Below, piece by piece: positions 27,910 through 36,619 of a DNA stretch of 64,000 nt. This stretch comes from Gordoniibacillus kamchatkensis (GTDB lineage: Bacteria; Bacillota; Bacilli; Paenibacillales; NBRC-103111), in contig NZ_JXAK01000005.1 of NCBI RefSeq assembly GCF_000829455.1, positions 1 to 64,000 of the forward strand. Direction: 5' to 3'. The first letter of the stretch is position 1. Each line of letters starts with the position of its first letter. The notes beneath the pieces were generated by a model, which worked only from the letters and a program-made list of their open reading frames with translations, made no database searches and was not told the origin of the DNA. The translations under genes were made by a program, and so were the position numbers.

Positions 27910-29087
27910 CCCTCCGTTTCGCTATGTTGCCGGCTAGCCGGATCGGCCGCCGGAATTTCCGCGACAAGCTCGAAGCCGTGCGGCTCCGGAACCGTATAGC
28001 GCAGACGCCCGCCTCGTTCTTCAAGCCTCGTCTTCATCGTCTTTAAACCAAACCCTTCGCTAATCCCGCCAGCGGATCGCAAAATACCGTTATCCCGGAT
28101 ACGCATCACGATATGCCCCGGCTGTCTGGTCAAGCTGACGTCCACCTGGGTAGCCCGGGAATGGCGAATGATATTGGTGACTGCTTCCTGCAACACTCTG
28201 AACACCATACCGTTCATGTCGACGTCCAGATCTTCGTCGTTGATGTTGGCGTGAAACGTATACCGAATAGAGGCCGAAGCTTCCATGCGGGAAAGCAGCG
28301 CTTTTAAAGGCGCCAGCCCCGATCCCGACCGGTCGTCGGCCAACGAATGAACGGAAGTCCGGATATCCTGCAGCCCTCGGCGGGCTACCGCCAGCATTCC
28401 TTCCAGCGATTGTTCCGCTTGCGCCGGATCGTTTTTGATCATGTAGCGCATAGCCTGCATCTGCACGATTAACGAAGTCAAACTATGTCCCACGGAATCG
28501 TGAATTTCTCTCGCAATCCGCGTTCTCTCCTCCAAAACCGCATGCTGCATCGCCGTTACCGATGCATCCTGCAGTTGATCGTATGCCTCCTGCAGCTCCG
28601 CCAAATGCTGCTTGTTCAGCTCGTACATTTCGTTTCTTTGCATGCGGTTGCGAATATTCAAGAATAAAACAACAGTCAGCAAGAGGAACGACAAAATACT
28701 GATCAGGTCGTTGCGGCCAAATTGGATATAGAGAATTGCCGTCACCGACATCGCCACGATTGCCGGAATGGGCGTTCTGGACAACGACAGGCGAATTGCG
28801 GTGCCAAGCAGGCAAATGGCCACAAAGTATACGAGCTTGATTTCTTGATAAAGGACAAGAGCAGCCGCGCACTCCGCCGTAAGGATACAAAGCGTGACGA
28901 ATACGCGCAATCTTGTCCACCATGGCTTCGGGAAAAACAGAATGCCGGAACATGTGGCCCAGATCAAGAGATGCAGTCCGATTCTGGGAGGGGGCCCGAT
29001 AAACAATTTGAGCACATTCATGATAAAAAAGAGGGTCACGGCGCCTGCCAGCGGCCTTCCAAACGATCGAAAATCCCTCGGAGCCAT
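27906..29087 (-). CDS. Sensor histidine kinase, LiaS/DesK (HisKA_3) type
   Basis: The 393-residue kinase has about five to six membrane segments in the first 150 residues, a coiled stretch, the HisKA_3 phosphoacceptor motif ERTRIAREIHDSVGHSL and an ATPase domain (VLQEAVTNIIRHSRA, GFGLKTMKTRLEERGG). ATG 29087 is preferred, with a G-rich ribosome site just upstream. It is coupled to the response regulator gene. The multi-pass input without an extracellular domain fits membrane-state sensing. Confidence 0.9.
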   Translation of the reverse strand: MAPRDFRSFGRPLAGAVTLFFIMNVLKLFIGPPPRIGLHLLIWATCSGILFFPKPWWTRLRVFVTLCILTAECAAALVLYQEIKLVYFVAICLLGTAIRLSLSRTPIPAIVAMSVTAILYIQFGRNDLISILSFLLLTVVLFLNIRNRMQRNEMYELNKQHLAELQEAYDQLQDASVTAMQHAVLEERTRIAREIHDSVGHSLTSLIVQMQAMRYMIKNDPAQAEQSLEGMLAVARRGLQDIRTSVHSLADDRSGSGLAPLKALLSRMEASASIRYTFHANINDEDLDVDMNGMVFRVLQEAVTNIIRHSRATQVDVSLTRQPGHIVMRIRDNGILRSAGGISEGFGLKTMKTRLEERGGRLRYTVPEPHGFELVAEIPAADPASRQHSETEG

Positions 29088-29158
29088 CCCATTCCCCCCG
29101 CAAACGCCGTATTTGTACATCCATTTTATGCGGCGGGGGCCGCAAAATCAAAGCCTGC

Positions 29159-29190
29159 GCAAAATCTCTATCTGCAGATAGAGATTTTGC
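29159..29190. repeat. 32-bp perfect palindrome in the two-component promoter region
   Basis: Bases 29159-29190 form a perfect palindrome with CTGCAG at the centre and CAAAATCTC-type arms. It lies 72 bases before the kinase start and 97 bases before the divergent gene at 29287. It could be a bidirectional operator or a hairpin terminator (TTTTGC flank). Confidence 0.75.
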
Positions 29191-29286
29191 TTTATAAGAT
29201 TGTATCTCCGGTTAGTCGTTCGATTGCTGCAAAAGAGGTAACATAGGAACCGTTACGAGCATAATCGACAAGGAGGAAACTGAACC

Positions 29287-29796
29287 ATGCAGCTTCAGAC
29301 CATTATTCCCATTCTCTTAGGCATCTTTATTCTATACAGAATCTACCTGCGCGTGCGCCGAAGCTTCGGATGGCAGCAGCTGAACCCGGGGAAAATGGGG
29401 ACAACGATCATCGTCCTCTCCGTCATCGGCTTATTGTTCCTGATCGTGGGCGGCTTACATCCCATTAGCCTCATCTCGGACGCAATCGGCATTCTGTTCG
29501 GCGTCAGCCTCGCTTATGTTGGGGCGTCCTTGACCCGGTTCGAACAGCGTAACGGAAGCTGGCATTATCGGCCGAACACGTGGATCGGCGGCATCGTCAC
29601 CTTGTTGTTTTTCGGCCGGCTCATTTATCGCATTTACGGTATATTCACAACAACTTCCGGCGGAGGATTGGACCGCTTACAGGCGATGGCCGGCGGCTGG
29701 ACGGCCGGACTCATGCTGATCATGTTCGCTTACTACGTGGTTTACAACATGATTATCCTGCAAAAACAGAAGCAGTCGTTCAGGCTAAGCAAATAA
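29287..29796 (+). CDS. Integral membrane protein of unknown function
   Basis: The 169-residue protein has about five hydrophobic segments, the first at residues 6-22 (IIPILLGIFILYRIYLR). A faint similarity to CcdC/DUF1453-type proteins (YRIYLRVRRSFGWQQLNP) is noted but not firm. AAGGAGG precedes ATG 29287. It is divergent from the two-component genes across the 32-bp palindrome, so it is a candidate target of that system. Confidence 0.75.
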   Translation: MQLQTIIPILLGIFILYRIYLRVRRSFGWQQLNPGKMGTTIIVLSVIGLLFLIVGGLHPISLISDAIGILFGVSLAYVGASLTRFEQRNGSWHYRPNTWIGGIVTLLFFGRLIYRIYGIFTTTSGGGLDRLQAMAGGWTAGLMLIMFAYYVVYNMIILQKQKQSFRLSK

Positions 29797-29807
29797 GCGA
29801 GCAGCAG

Positions 29808-29836
29808 AAAAGGAGCCCTCGGGCTCCTTTACATTT
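29808..29836 (+). terminator. Intrinsic terminator
   Basis: AAAGGAGCCC (29809-29818) pairs with GGGCTCCTTT (29821-29830), followed by ACATTTTTAT. Confidence 0.75.
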
Positions 29837-29936
29837 TTATCATAACGCAAATTTCAGAAAATGACCAGACTACCAATATTTGCGTAATGATGCCTATAAT
29901 GAATACGTCAAAGCGAATGGATGGAGGGTGTTGTTT

Positions 29937-30980
29937 ATGAGAGTCGGTTGTGCCCGAGCTGAAGCGGCTGAATGGGTTATGCAGCATGCCAGCCTGGAGG
30001 CTGATTTCCGAGGTGCGTATTTCAGCGGTTCAACGATAGCGCTGCCGGATGACGCGGAGTTGTCCCCCGCCTCCGATATCGACGTCGTGATCGTTACCGC
30101 AGCGGCCAAACCTCCGCTCAAGCTGGGGAAGTTCATCTACCGCGGCACGCTGGTGGAGGTCACGTATTTGTCCTGGAATGAGCTTGTCTCGGCCGAGGAA
30201 GTGCTGACGTCCTATCACCTGGCAGGCAGCTTCCGGGTGAACACGATCATTTCCGATCCTACCGGACATCTCCGCAAACTTCAAGCGGAGGTATCCCGCC
30301 AATTTGCCGAACTGAGCTGGGTGCGCCGCCGCTGCGAGAACGTTCGCCACAAAATCGAAACCGGGCTGCGAGCTATCGACACCTCTGCACCGCTGCACGA
30401 TCTGGTGACGTCGTGGCTGTTCCCGACCGGCGTGACCACGCACCTCATCCTTGTCGCTGCGCTTCGCAACCCTACTGTCCGGCTGCGCTACCTCGCCGCG
30501 CGCGACGTGCTTATGGAATATGGCCACGCCGACTTCTACCTAGAGCTGCTGCAGCTGCTCGGCTGCTCCCACCTGACCCCGCAGCGCGTCGAACATCACC
30601 TTGACGAGCTCGCCCGAACGTTCGACGCCGCGGCGGCCGCAGCCAAAACGCCGTTCTTCTTCAGCACCGACATCACCGCCGCAGCACGGCCGATCGCCAT
30701 CGACGGAAGCCGTGACCTTATCCGGACCGGCCATCACCGCGAAGCGGTTTTCTGGATCGTCGCCACTTTTGCCCGCTGCCATAAAATTTTAGCCGCAGAC
30801 GCCCCGCCGGACCTGCAACGCGCACTCGCTCCTGCCTTCGACGCAGTCATCGCCGATCTCGGCATCACCTCAACTAGCGACTTCATCCGCCGCGCCGAGG
30901 TCGCCCTTCAATTCCTCCCGAGACTGTGGGAGACCGCCGAAACCATTCTGCTCGCCAACCCGGACATCGTAGCAAAGTAG
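29937..30980 (+). CDS. Nucleotidyltransferase-fold protein of unknown substrate
   Basis: The 347-residue protein carries the polymerase-beta-type nucleotidyltransferase signature near residues 29-54 (FSGSTIALPDDAELSPASD then IDVVIV), followed by a mostly helical C-terminal region rich in Ala. It resembles uncharacterised aminoglycoside- or kanamycin-nucleotidyltransferase-like proteins. ATG 29937 follows GGAGGG; a TTG at 29880 is possible but has no ribosome site. No biochemical role can be given. Confidence 0.75.
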   Translation: MRVGCARAEAAEWVMQHASLEADFRGAYFSGSTIALPDDAELSPASDIDVVIVTAAAKPPLKLGKFIYRGTLVEVTYLSWNELVSAEEVLTSYHLAGSFRVNTIISDPTGHLRKLQAEVSRQFAELSWVRRRCENVRHKIETGLRAIDTSAPLHDLVTSWLFPTGVTTHLILVAALRNPTVRLRYLAARDVLMEYGHADFYLELLQLLGCSHLTPQRVEHHLDELARTFDAAAAAAKTPFFFSTDITAAARPIAIDGSRDLIRTGHHREAVFWIVATFARCHKILAADAPPDLQRALAPAFDAVIADLGITSTSDFIRRAEVALQFLPRLWETAETILLANPDIVAK

Positions 30981-31067
30981 TACTTTACCGCTGCACTACT
31001 TGTTGCAGCATTCGGTTCAGGTGCCCGACATCATCGCCCAGGACGGAGAAGAACGTCGAACCGCTAT

Positions 31068-31098
31068 GGAGGGGCTGCCGCGGCAGCCCCTTCCATTT
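31068..31098 (+). terminator. Intrinsic terminator between convergent genes
   Basis: GGGGCTGCCG pairs with CGGCAGCCCC with no loop spacer; a T-rich flank follows on the plus strand. Confidence 0.65.
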
Positions 31099-31113
31099 TC
31101 GTCGAACGACGGT

Positions 31114-31536
31114 TTAAGCTTGAGGAACTTCTTCCCCGTTCAAAACGACCTTATAGCGTATGTCGGCTTTTAACGAATCCGATACCGCGCAGTACTTCTT
31201 GTGGCCCAACTCAATCGCCTTCCAAATGCGAAAACCTTCAATATCGCCGTCCACCTTGAACGTCAGCTCGATTGCCGTAAACCCGGTGGGCATTTCTTCT
31301 TTCCGCGCGCCGTCGGCTACAATCTCCATATGCCGGATCGATTCCAGAAAACGGTTCAAAATCATCGTAACGTCAATCCCGATACAGCCGGCTAAACCCG
31401 CCAGCACCAGCTCCATCGGAGTCGCTCCTTTACCGTCGCCTCCGTACGCGGCCGTCGCATCCATGCCGACCGGGTATCCGGAATCTCCAACGGAAGTAAA
31501 AGCTCGTTTGCCCTGCCATGTTGTCGTTACTATCAT
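31114..31536 (-). CDS. OsmC-family protein
   Basis: The 140-residue protein has the OsmC/YhfA fold pattern with the two redox Cys in AGLAGCIGIDV and HKKYCAVSDSL. Such proteins detoxify organic hydroperoxides using thiols. ATG 31536 is preceded only by weak purine-rich sequence. It lies just after the amino-acid ABC transporter genes on the same strand (stop-to-start gap of 21 bases), so it may be the last gene of that operon. Confidence 0.9.
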   Translation of the reverse strand: MIVTTTWQGKRAFTSVGDSGYPVGMDATAAYGGDGKGATPMELVLAGLAGCIGIDVTMILNRFLESIRHMEIVADGARKEEMPTGFTAIELTFKVDGDIEGFRIWKAIELGHKKYCAVSDSLKADIRYKVVLNGEEVPQA

Positions 31537-31557
31537 TTTACATCCCTACCCTTCAAT

Positions 31558-32304
31558 TCAATGATCGCTCAGCTGATTCAGAAATTTTTTGGCTCGTTCG
31601 GTTGCAGGCTCCCGGAAAAATGCTTCCGGCGGCGCTTCTTCTACAATCGTCCCTTCGTCCATAAACACGATACGGTTTGCGACCTGGCGCGCAAACTTCA
31701 TCTCGTGCGTCACGACCATCATGGTCATGCCTTCCTTGGCCAGCTCCCGCATGACATCGAGCACTTCCCCGACAAGCTCCGGATCCAGCGCCGATGTCGG
31801 CTCGTCGAATAGCATAATGTCCGGCTCCATAGCCAGCGCCCGGGCGATAGCGACTCTTTGCTGCTGGCCGCCCGATAGCCGGGATGGATAAGCGTCCTTT
31901 TTGCCGGCCAGTCCGACCCGTTCGAGCAGCCGTTCCCCGATCTGCACAGCTTGATGTTTTGGCATCTTCTTGACGGTGAGCAGCGCTTCAATCACGTTTT
32001 CGAGCGCCGTCTTATGCGGATACAGATTGAACTGCTGAAACACCATTCCGGTATGCTTCCTGATTTCCCGGTATCTGCTGCGCTTTTCCCGAACTTTCAT
32101 CGCTGCGTCAACCCGAATCCCGTTCAACTCGACCGCACCGCCAGTGGGCTCCTCCAAGCCGTTCAAGCAGCGAAGCAGCGTGCTTTTTCCGGAGCCGCTC
32201 GGCCCGAGCAGAACGACGATTTCGCTTTTGGCTACCTGCAGATTGATATTTTTCAGCACTTCCGCTCCGTGAAAAGCTTTCGACAGCCCGATCGTTTGTA
32301 TCAT
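31558..32304 (-). CDS. Polar amino-acid ABC transporter ATP-binding protein
   Basis: The 248-residue ATPase has Walker A GPSGSGKS, signature LSGGQQQR and Walker [13 protein letters not shown], and closely resembles GlnQ/TcyC-type subunits that energise uptake of polar amino acids. Start choice is ATG 32304. A TTG at 32328, overlapping the permease stop (TTGA), would add 8 residues and allow coupling. It follows the permease and binding-protein genes. Confidence 0.93.
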   Translation of the reverse strand: MIQTIGLSKAFHGAEVLKNINLQVAKSEIVVLLGPSGSGKSTLLRCLNGLEEPTGGAVELNGIRVDAAMKVREKRSRYREIRKHTGMVFQQFNLYPHKTALENVIEALLTVKKMPKHQAVQIGERLLERVGLAGKKDAYPSRLSGGQQQRVAIARALAMEPDIMLFDEPTSALDPELVGEVLDVMRELAKEGMTMMVVTHEMKFARQVANRIVFMDEGTIVEEAPPEAFFREPATERAKKFLNQLSDH

Positions 32305-32324
32305 GTTCGTACCACGTCCCAACT

Positions 32325-32969
32325 TCAATATGCTCTGGATAACCGCTTCTCAATCGCCTCTAATATAGCCGCAAAAACAGTGCTCATCACCCAGTACATA
32401 ACGGCAATCCCTAGGTAAAAGGGCATGTTGACATAGTACTGAGCTATCAGCAATTGCGCGGACCGAAGCAATTCGGTGACCGTAATGACGGAGACGAGCG
32501 ACGTTTCTTTGAGCATGCCGATAAAGGTGTTGCCCATCGGCGCGATGGCCACACGGGCCGCTTGCGGCAGCACGATCCTTCTATACGTCTGCCAGGGCGT
32601 CATTCCCGTTGCGTAAGCCGCCTCGGTCTGTCCTCTCGGAATGGACAAAATCGCGCCGCGTACGGTCTCCGATAAATAAGCCCCCACATTGATGCTGAGC
32701 GCCACATAAGCTGCGGTTAACGGACCCAAGGTGATACCGTAATCGACAAGCCCGTAATAAACAATAATAATTTGCACGAGGGTCGGCGTGCCGCGAATGA
32801 TGGACACATAAGTGCGCGCCAGCCATCTGAGCGGAGCGTTGCCTTTCAATCTGGCCAAGGCAACTACAACCCCGATAATCAGTCCGAACAAAATCGAAAC
32901 GATCGTGATAAGCAGCGTATAGTAGGCGCCCTTGAGCAAAAAGAATCCGTTCTCCAAAACCAAACTCAT
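32325..32969 (-). CDS. Polar amino-acid ABC transporter permease
   Basis: The 214-residue protein has about five membrane segments and the HisM/GlnP-type loop ([21 protein letters not shown], then [22 protein letters not shown]), the EAA contact with the ATPase. It probably forms a homodimer, as there is only one permease gene. It lies between the binding-protein and ATPase genes. Confidence 0.93.
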   Translation of the reverse strand: MSLVLENGFFLLKGAYYTLLITIVSILFGLIIGVVVALARLKGNAPLRWLARTYVSIIRGTPTLVQIIIVYYGLVDYGITLGPLTAAYVALSINVGAYLSETVRGAILSIPRGQTEAAYATGMTPWQTYRRIVLPQAARVAIAPMGNTFIGMLKETSLVSVITVTELLRSAQLLIAQYYVNMPFYLGIAVMYWVMSTVFAAILEAIEKRLSRAY

Positions 32970-33007
32970 ACAACCGAATTCCTTTCCGATTCCGCTGTTA
33001 GATTAGG

Positions 33008-33040
33008 AAGGCTATGACTCGAAATCAGTCATAGCCTTTT
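33008..33040. terminator. Stem-loop between binding-protein and permease genes
   Basis: AAGGCTATGACT (33008-33019) pairs with AGTCATAGCCTT (33027-33038). It lies right after the binding-protein stop. In transporter operons such stems often protect the upstream mRNA and lower downstream expression; this is inferred here. Confidence 0.7.
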
Positions 33041-33055
33041 GTCCAGCCTCGCATG

Positions 33056-33925
33056 TTATTGCGCTGGGGGTTCCTCGCCGAACCATTTTTTGAAGATGGT
33101 GTTGTAGGTCCCGTCCGCCTTCATATCCGTCAACGCTTTATCGAGTGCGGCCAGAAATTCCGGGTTGTTTTTGCGGACCGCGACTCCTGCCTTGTCGGCT
33201 TTGATGGCTTGACCAACGGCTTTGATCTTGAACCCGTTCTTGTCTACGATCGGCTTCAAAGCGTACAGGTTGTTGATGGTGGCGTCGATACGGCCTGCGT
33301 TCAAGTCTTGAAGCGAAGTAATGACATCATCGTACGTTTTGATCGTAAAATTGCCGACTTTGGGCAGAACCTCGTTGCGCAAATAAGCTTCGTCGTTCGT
33401 CCCGAGGCCTACGCCGATATTTTTCCCTTTGAAATCCTCAAGCTTCGTGATCGTGTTGTTGTCTTGGCGAACGATGATTTTCACTTCATTCGTAATATAA
33501 GGCTGCGTAAAATCAATCTGCTGTTTGCGTTCATCCGTAATCGTTACCTGACTGATGATCGCATCGATTTTGCCGGCTTGCAGGCTAGGGATCAACGCCG
33601 AAAACTCTTGAGGGGCAAATTCGACTTTGACTCCGAGACGTTTGGCGATTTCTTTGGCGATATCCGCGTCGAAACCGTCGATTTCTTTCTTATCGTTCAG
33701 AAAGTTATACGGAGCGTAAGTCCCCATGAGTCCTACTTTCAAGGTGCCGGAGCTCTTCACTTTGGCAAGCAGATTGTCCGCCTTGGCTGCTCCGCTATCG
33801 CCGGCTGCCGGCGTCCCCGCAGCACGATTGCCGTCTGTGCCGGCTTTCGTACCGCAGCCTGCAATCGCCAGAATGAAGACGAGCAAAAGCGCCATAATCG
33901 TTAAACCCTTTGACTTTCTAAGCAT
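33056..33925 (-). CDS. Amino-acid ABC transporter substrate-binding lipoprotein
   Basis: The 289-residue protein has a signal peptide and lipobox (LAIAGC, Cys at about residue 23), an Ala/Gly-rich linker, and a family-3 solute-binding domain (GTLKVGLMGTYAPYNFLNDK, GFDADIAKEIAKRLGVKVEF). It is anchored outside the cell and delivers a polar amino acid to the permease; cystine or glutamine are both possible. AAGGAGAGAG precedes ATG 33925. It heads the operon. Confidence 0.94.
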   Translation of the reverse strand: MLRKSKGLTIMALLLVFILAIAGCGTKAGTDGNRAAGTPAAGDSGAAKADNLLAKVKSSGTLKVGLMGTYAPYNFLNDKKEIDGFDADIAKEIAKRLGVKVEFAPQEFSALIPSLQAGKIDAIISQVTITDERKQQIDFTQPYITNEVKIIVRQDNNTITKLEDFKGKNIGVGLGTNDEAYLRNEVLPKVGNFTIKTYDDVITSLQDLNAGRIDATINNLYALKPIVDKNGFKIKAVGQAIKADKAGVAVRKNNPEFLAALDKALTDMKADGTYNTIFKKWFGEEPPAQ

Positions 33926-33981
33926 TGGTTCTCTCTCCTTGCCATCTTTATATTTGTTTTCATGATCTCCAAAGCACCACA

Positions 33982-34563
33982 TTAAATACCGAGCAACCCA
34001 AAAAATTCAAATTTGGCCGTCTCGGCCGCGAGCTGCTGAGCCGTCTTGCCTTCAACCCCGTTGCCCGGGAACATGGACTCGAACAGCCAACGTGAAATGA
34101 CGCCCTCGATGAGGCTCATGAGGAGCGATGATCTCAGCCTCGTATCAATGGCTTCCGGAAGCATCCTCAGTTCAATCGCCCGCTCGATGTTGAGCAGAAA
34201 CGCGTTTTCCATCGCCATGCGGGTATCTGCAATAGCCTGATTGATCAAGTCGCTTGCCGCCTTCCTTCCAAGCAGCAATTCCATTAAATATCGGTTAGCT
34301 TCGGCAAAGAGGAATAACCTGCACAGCATGGCTTCCGACGCCTGCACCATATCAAGAACGGTTCCTGCATCCCGACGATAGCCCCGAGAAATAACGGCAA
34401 GCAATTGCTCCCGCCCCTCCTTGATGATTTCAAGGAAGATGGCCTCCTTACTTTTGAAATACCAGTAAAACGTACCTTGTGCTACGCCCGCATCCCCGAC
34501 GATATCGGATATTTTGGTGGCATGGTATCCGTCGACTGCGAAGCGCTTCAAAGCGATGTTCAT
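33982..34563 (-). CDS. TetR-family regulator (N-terminus uncertain)
   Basis: The protein has the TetR helix-turn-helix (GYHATKISDIVGDAGVAQGTFYWYFKSKEAIF). From ATG 34563 it is 193 residues, but helix 1 would be clipped: GERRRQL continues in frame upstream without a standard start codon, so a small indel near 34620 may hide the true start. An 18-bp operator-like dyad lies at 34634-34651. It is directly upstream of the amino-acid transporter operon on the same strand (57-base gap), which it may regulate. Confidence 0.8.
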   Translation of the reverse strand: MNIALKRFAVDGYHATKISDIVGDAGVAQGTFYWYFKSKEAIFLEIIKEGREQLLAVISRGYRRDAGTVLDMVQASEAMLCRLFLFAEANRYLMELLLGRKAASDLINQAIADTRMAMENAFLLNIERAIELRMLPEAIDTRLRSSLLMSLIEGVISRWLFESMFPGNGVEGKTAQQLAAETAKFEFFGLLGI

Positions 34564-34633
34564 CAGCTGCCTTCTACGCTCGCCGTTATACTGAACATCT
34601 GAATCAGATGTAGGAATATCTCATCACCCCTCG

Positions 34634-34651
34634 ATTGACTGGTCAGTCAAT
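34634..34651. promoter_or_regulatory. TetR operator
   Basis: ATTGACTG-GT-CAGTCAAT is a perfect dyad of the form commonly bound by TetR repressors, about 70 bases upstream of the TetR gene. Autoregulation is likely. Confidence 0.75.
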
Positions 34652-34705
34652 TGCTTTAATCCTATCGGGTAACTAGAATATTGTCAAGATATTTGTACGG
34701 GACGA

Positions 34706-35290
34706 TTACCGACCTACCGTTTTGAAATAGCGATAAACTTTTTGCAGCTTCTCCCCTTGTCTCCCCTTCGGGCTCTCCATGCTGCCGAACTCAAAAAACT
34801 TCACTTTTTTGATGCCTACAAATTGAAAGAGCGCTTTTCGCATCAACACTTTGTGAGCGTTATTGAGCCAAAACAGCGGATAATACGTCGGCCCCTTCAT
34901 CGTAGAAACGCAAACGACCGACTTCCCCTTCAGAAGTCCCTCCGGCAAAAGCCCGCCCTTCTCCTTATAAGCAAATCCCGAAGCAAACATTTGATCTATA
35001 TACCCCAGGAGCATAGCCGGAGGGCGCCCCCACCAGATCGGGTAAACAAAAACGATTTTGTCGGCCCACTTTACCTGATCTCGATATTTGGCGAGAGACG
35101 GGTCGATATGCATATCTCTTCGGCGCTTGCTTTCATTGAGACGAGTACCGGGTTGAACCTCCTCATATAAATCAACTACTTTTATCTCTTCTATATTGGC
35201 GTTATCCTTGCATCCTCGAATGACCTCCTGCAAAAATGCATAGCTTAAGCTCTGATGATTCGGATGCGTGAAAATAACGAGTGTTTTCAT
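34706..35290 (-). CDS. NAD(P)H-dependent flavin oxidoreductase (flavodoxin fold)
   Basis: The 194-residue protein has KTLVIFTHPNHQSLSYAFLQ at the N-terminus and VFVYPIWWGRPPAMLLGYID mid-protein, typical of the YwrO/MdaB quinone-reductase group that reduces quinones or nitro compounds with FMN/FAD. ATG 35290 has a GGGG(CCC) stretch upstream and a weak ribosome site. It is divergent from the MarR gene at 35411, with a strong dyad between them, suggesting repression relieved by electrophiles or quinones, as in other MarR/DUF24-controlled azoreductases. Confidence 0.88.
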   Translation of the reverse strand: MKTLVIFTHPNHQSLSYAFLQEVIRGCKDNANIEEIKVVDLYEEVQPGTRLNESKRRRDMHIDPSLAKYRDQVKWADKIVFVYPIWWGRPPAMLLGYIDQMFASGFAYKEKGGLLPEGLLKGKSVVCVSTMKGPTYYPLFWLNNAHKVLMRKALFQFVGIKKVKFFEFGSMESPKGRQGEKLQKVYRYFKTVGR

Positions 35291-35302
35291 TATATGGGCC
35301 CC

Positions 35303-35326
35303 TTTACTTATCGATTGATAAGTAAA
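35303..35326. promoter_or_regulatory. Operator-like 24-bp dyad between oxidoreductase and marR
   Basis: TTTACTTATC and GATAAGTAAA form perfect 10-bp arms around GATT, 13 bases before the oxidoreductase start and 85 before the MarR start. It is the likely MarR binding site. Confidence 0.75.
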
Positions 35327-35410
35327 AAGTAGCATGCCCGCTTCATAGTTGTCAAATGATAATTGTTTTGTGACAATTGTTTTGCTAATGTGTCGGTAAG
35401 AGGTGATGTT

Positions 35411-35839
35411 GTGGACAGCAATGCTCTGTTTCGTAAATTTGTGGCCTTTACGGTCTCCGTCCATGAAATGACGAATGAAATGGCAAAAGAAGTCCGATCC
35501 GAGGCGATCACGCTTGTTCAATATAAAATTCTTCAATACATTGCCGTCAGTCAGCCTGTTACGCTCAGTGAAATCAGCGATTGCATGCATATGTCCATGC
35601 CAAATACGAGCCGCGAGCTGAAAAAATTAAGCGAGAAACAATTGTGTGAAAAGGTTGCCGATAACGAAGACCGGCGCAAGCAATTCATTCGCCTTTCCGC
35701 CAAAGGGGAAGCGATGATGAACGATGCTTTTCAACGCATCGAAGCGCGGTTCGCCGAACGCGTCGGAGCTATCTCCCCTGACGAAATGAAGGAGATCGAA
35801 CGTGCGCTCGATCTCCTCCGCGCCAAAGTTTTTTATTGA
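35411..35839 (+). CDS. MarR-family transcriptional regulator
   Basis: The 142-residue protein has a MarR winged helix (VTLSEISDCMHMSMPNTSREL, DNEDRRKQFIRLSAKGEAMM). The start is GTG 35411, supported by AAGAGGTGA. It has a single Cys in the DNA-binding region (SDCMHMS) and another in KQLCEKV. It likely represses the divergent flavin oxidoreductase through the 24-bp dyad. Confidence 0.9.
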   Translation: MDSNALFRKFVAFTVSVHEMTNEMAKEVRSEAITLVQYKILQYIAVSQPVTLSEISDCMHMSMPNTSRELKKLSEKQLCEKVADNEDRRKQFIRLSAKGEAMMNDAFQRIEARFAERVGAISPDEMKEIERALDLLRAKVFY

Positions 35840-35871
35840 GCATTAAATCCGATTATATGAATGGGGTAATT

Positions 35872-36532
35872 ATGGAAACTTCCAATCCAATTGAGAACGT
35901 TGTTTTCTTTGAAGTCGATCAAAATCGTTGGCCGGATTTCGAGAAGCTTTTTGAGAGCAGGGGAGGGCCTAAAAATTGCTGGTGCATGGTTTGGCGCGGG
36001 AACTCTGAGGACCGCAAAAATAAAGAAACCAAAAAAGCTGCCATGCGGAAAATGGTGCAAGATAATGTCCCCGTAGGTCTATTGGGGTATGCAGGAGATA
36101 GACCGGTAGCTTGGTGCTCGATTGCGCCGCGTTCGACTTACCGCGATCTTGGGGGCTTGCATGAACCGAATGAGAATCCGGATCGTGTCTGGTCCTTGGT
36201 TTGTTTCTATGTATCTCGGGAATATCGTGGACATGGAGTTATGAAGCAGCTGATTCAAGCGGCCGTCGAACATTCACGTCAAAGGAGCAACAGTACTGGA
36301 AGCCTATCCTGTTGCTCCCGATTCTCCGAGTTACCGGTTCATGGGTTTTGTTCCGCAATTCAGAGAGCTTGGGTTTATTGAAGTCGGTACTGCGGGAAGC
36401 CGCCGTCACGTGATGCGTTTAAAGCTGCAACCAAACAATACTCCCGAATCCGCACCCTCATCTTCGGCGTCATATTATGCTCCTTTTCAAAATAAGCATC
36501 CCAATTCCCATACTTTCCGATCACCGCAGTGA
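35872..36532 (+). CDS. GNAT-family acetyltransferase (frameshifted near 36283)
   Basis: METSNPIENVVFFEVDQNRW leads into GGPKNCWCMVWR and an acetyl-CoA-binding region (SLVCFYVSREYRGHGVMKQLI). The frame breaks after AAVEHSRQ near 36283 and continues as GATVLEAYPVAPDSPSYRFMG, then VMRLKLQPN, to 36532. Removing one A or adding two bases restores about 219 residues. The C-terminal extension after KLQ is unusual. Substrate unknown. It follows the MarR gene in the same direction with 32 bases between. Confidence 0.75.
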
Positions 36533-36567
36533 AAGTCGCCTGCAAATAATCAGCGTCCGCCGTGAAT

Positions 36568-36597
36568 AAAGGCTTAGGTGAAATCGCCTAAGCCTTA
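36568..36597. terminator. Stem-loop between convergent genes
   Basis: AAGGCTTAGG pairs with CCTAAGCCTT around a short loop; the T run is poor on both sides. Confidence 0.5.
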
Positions 36598-36619
36598 TCG
36601 CGTTTCTAACACTACCCGT

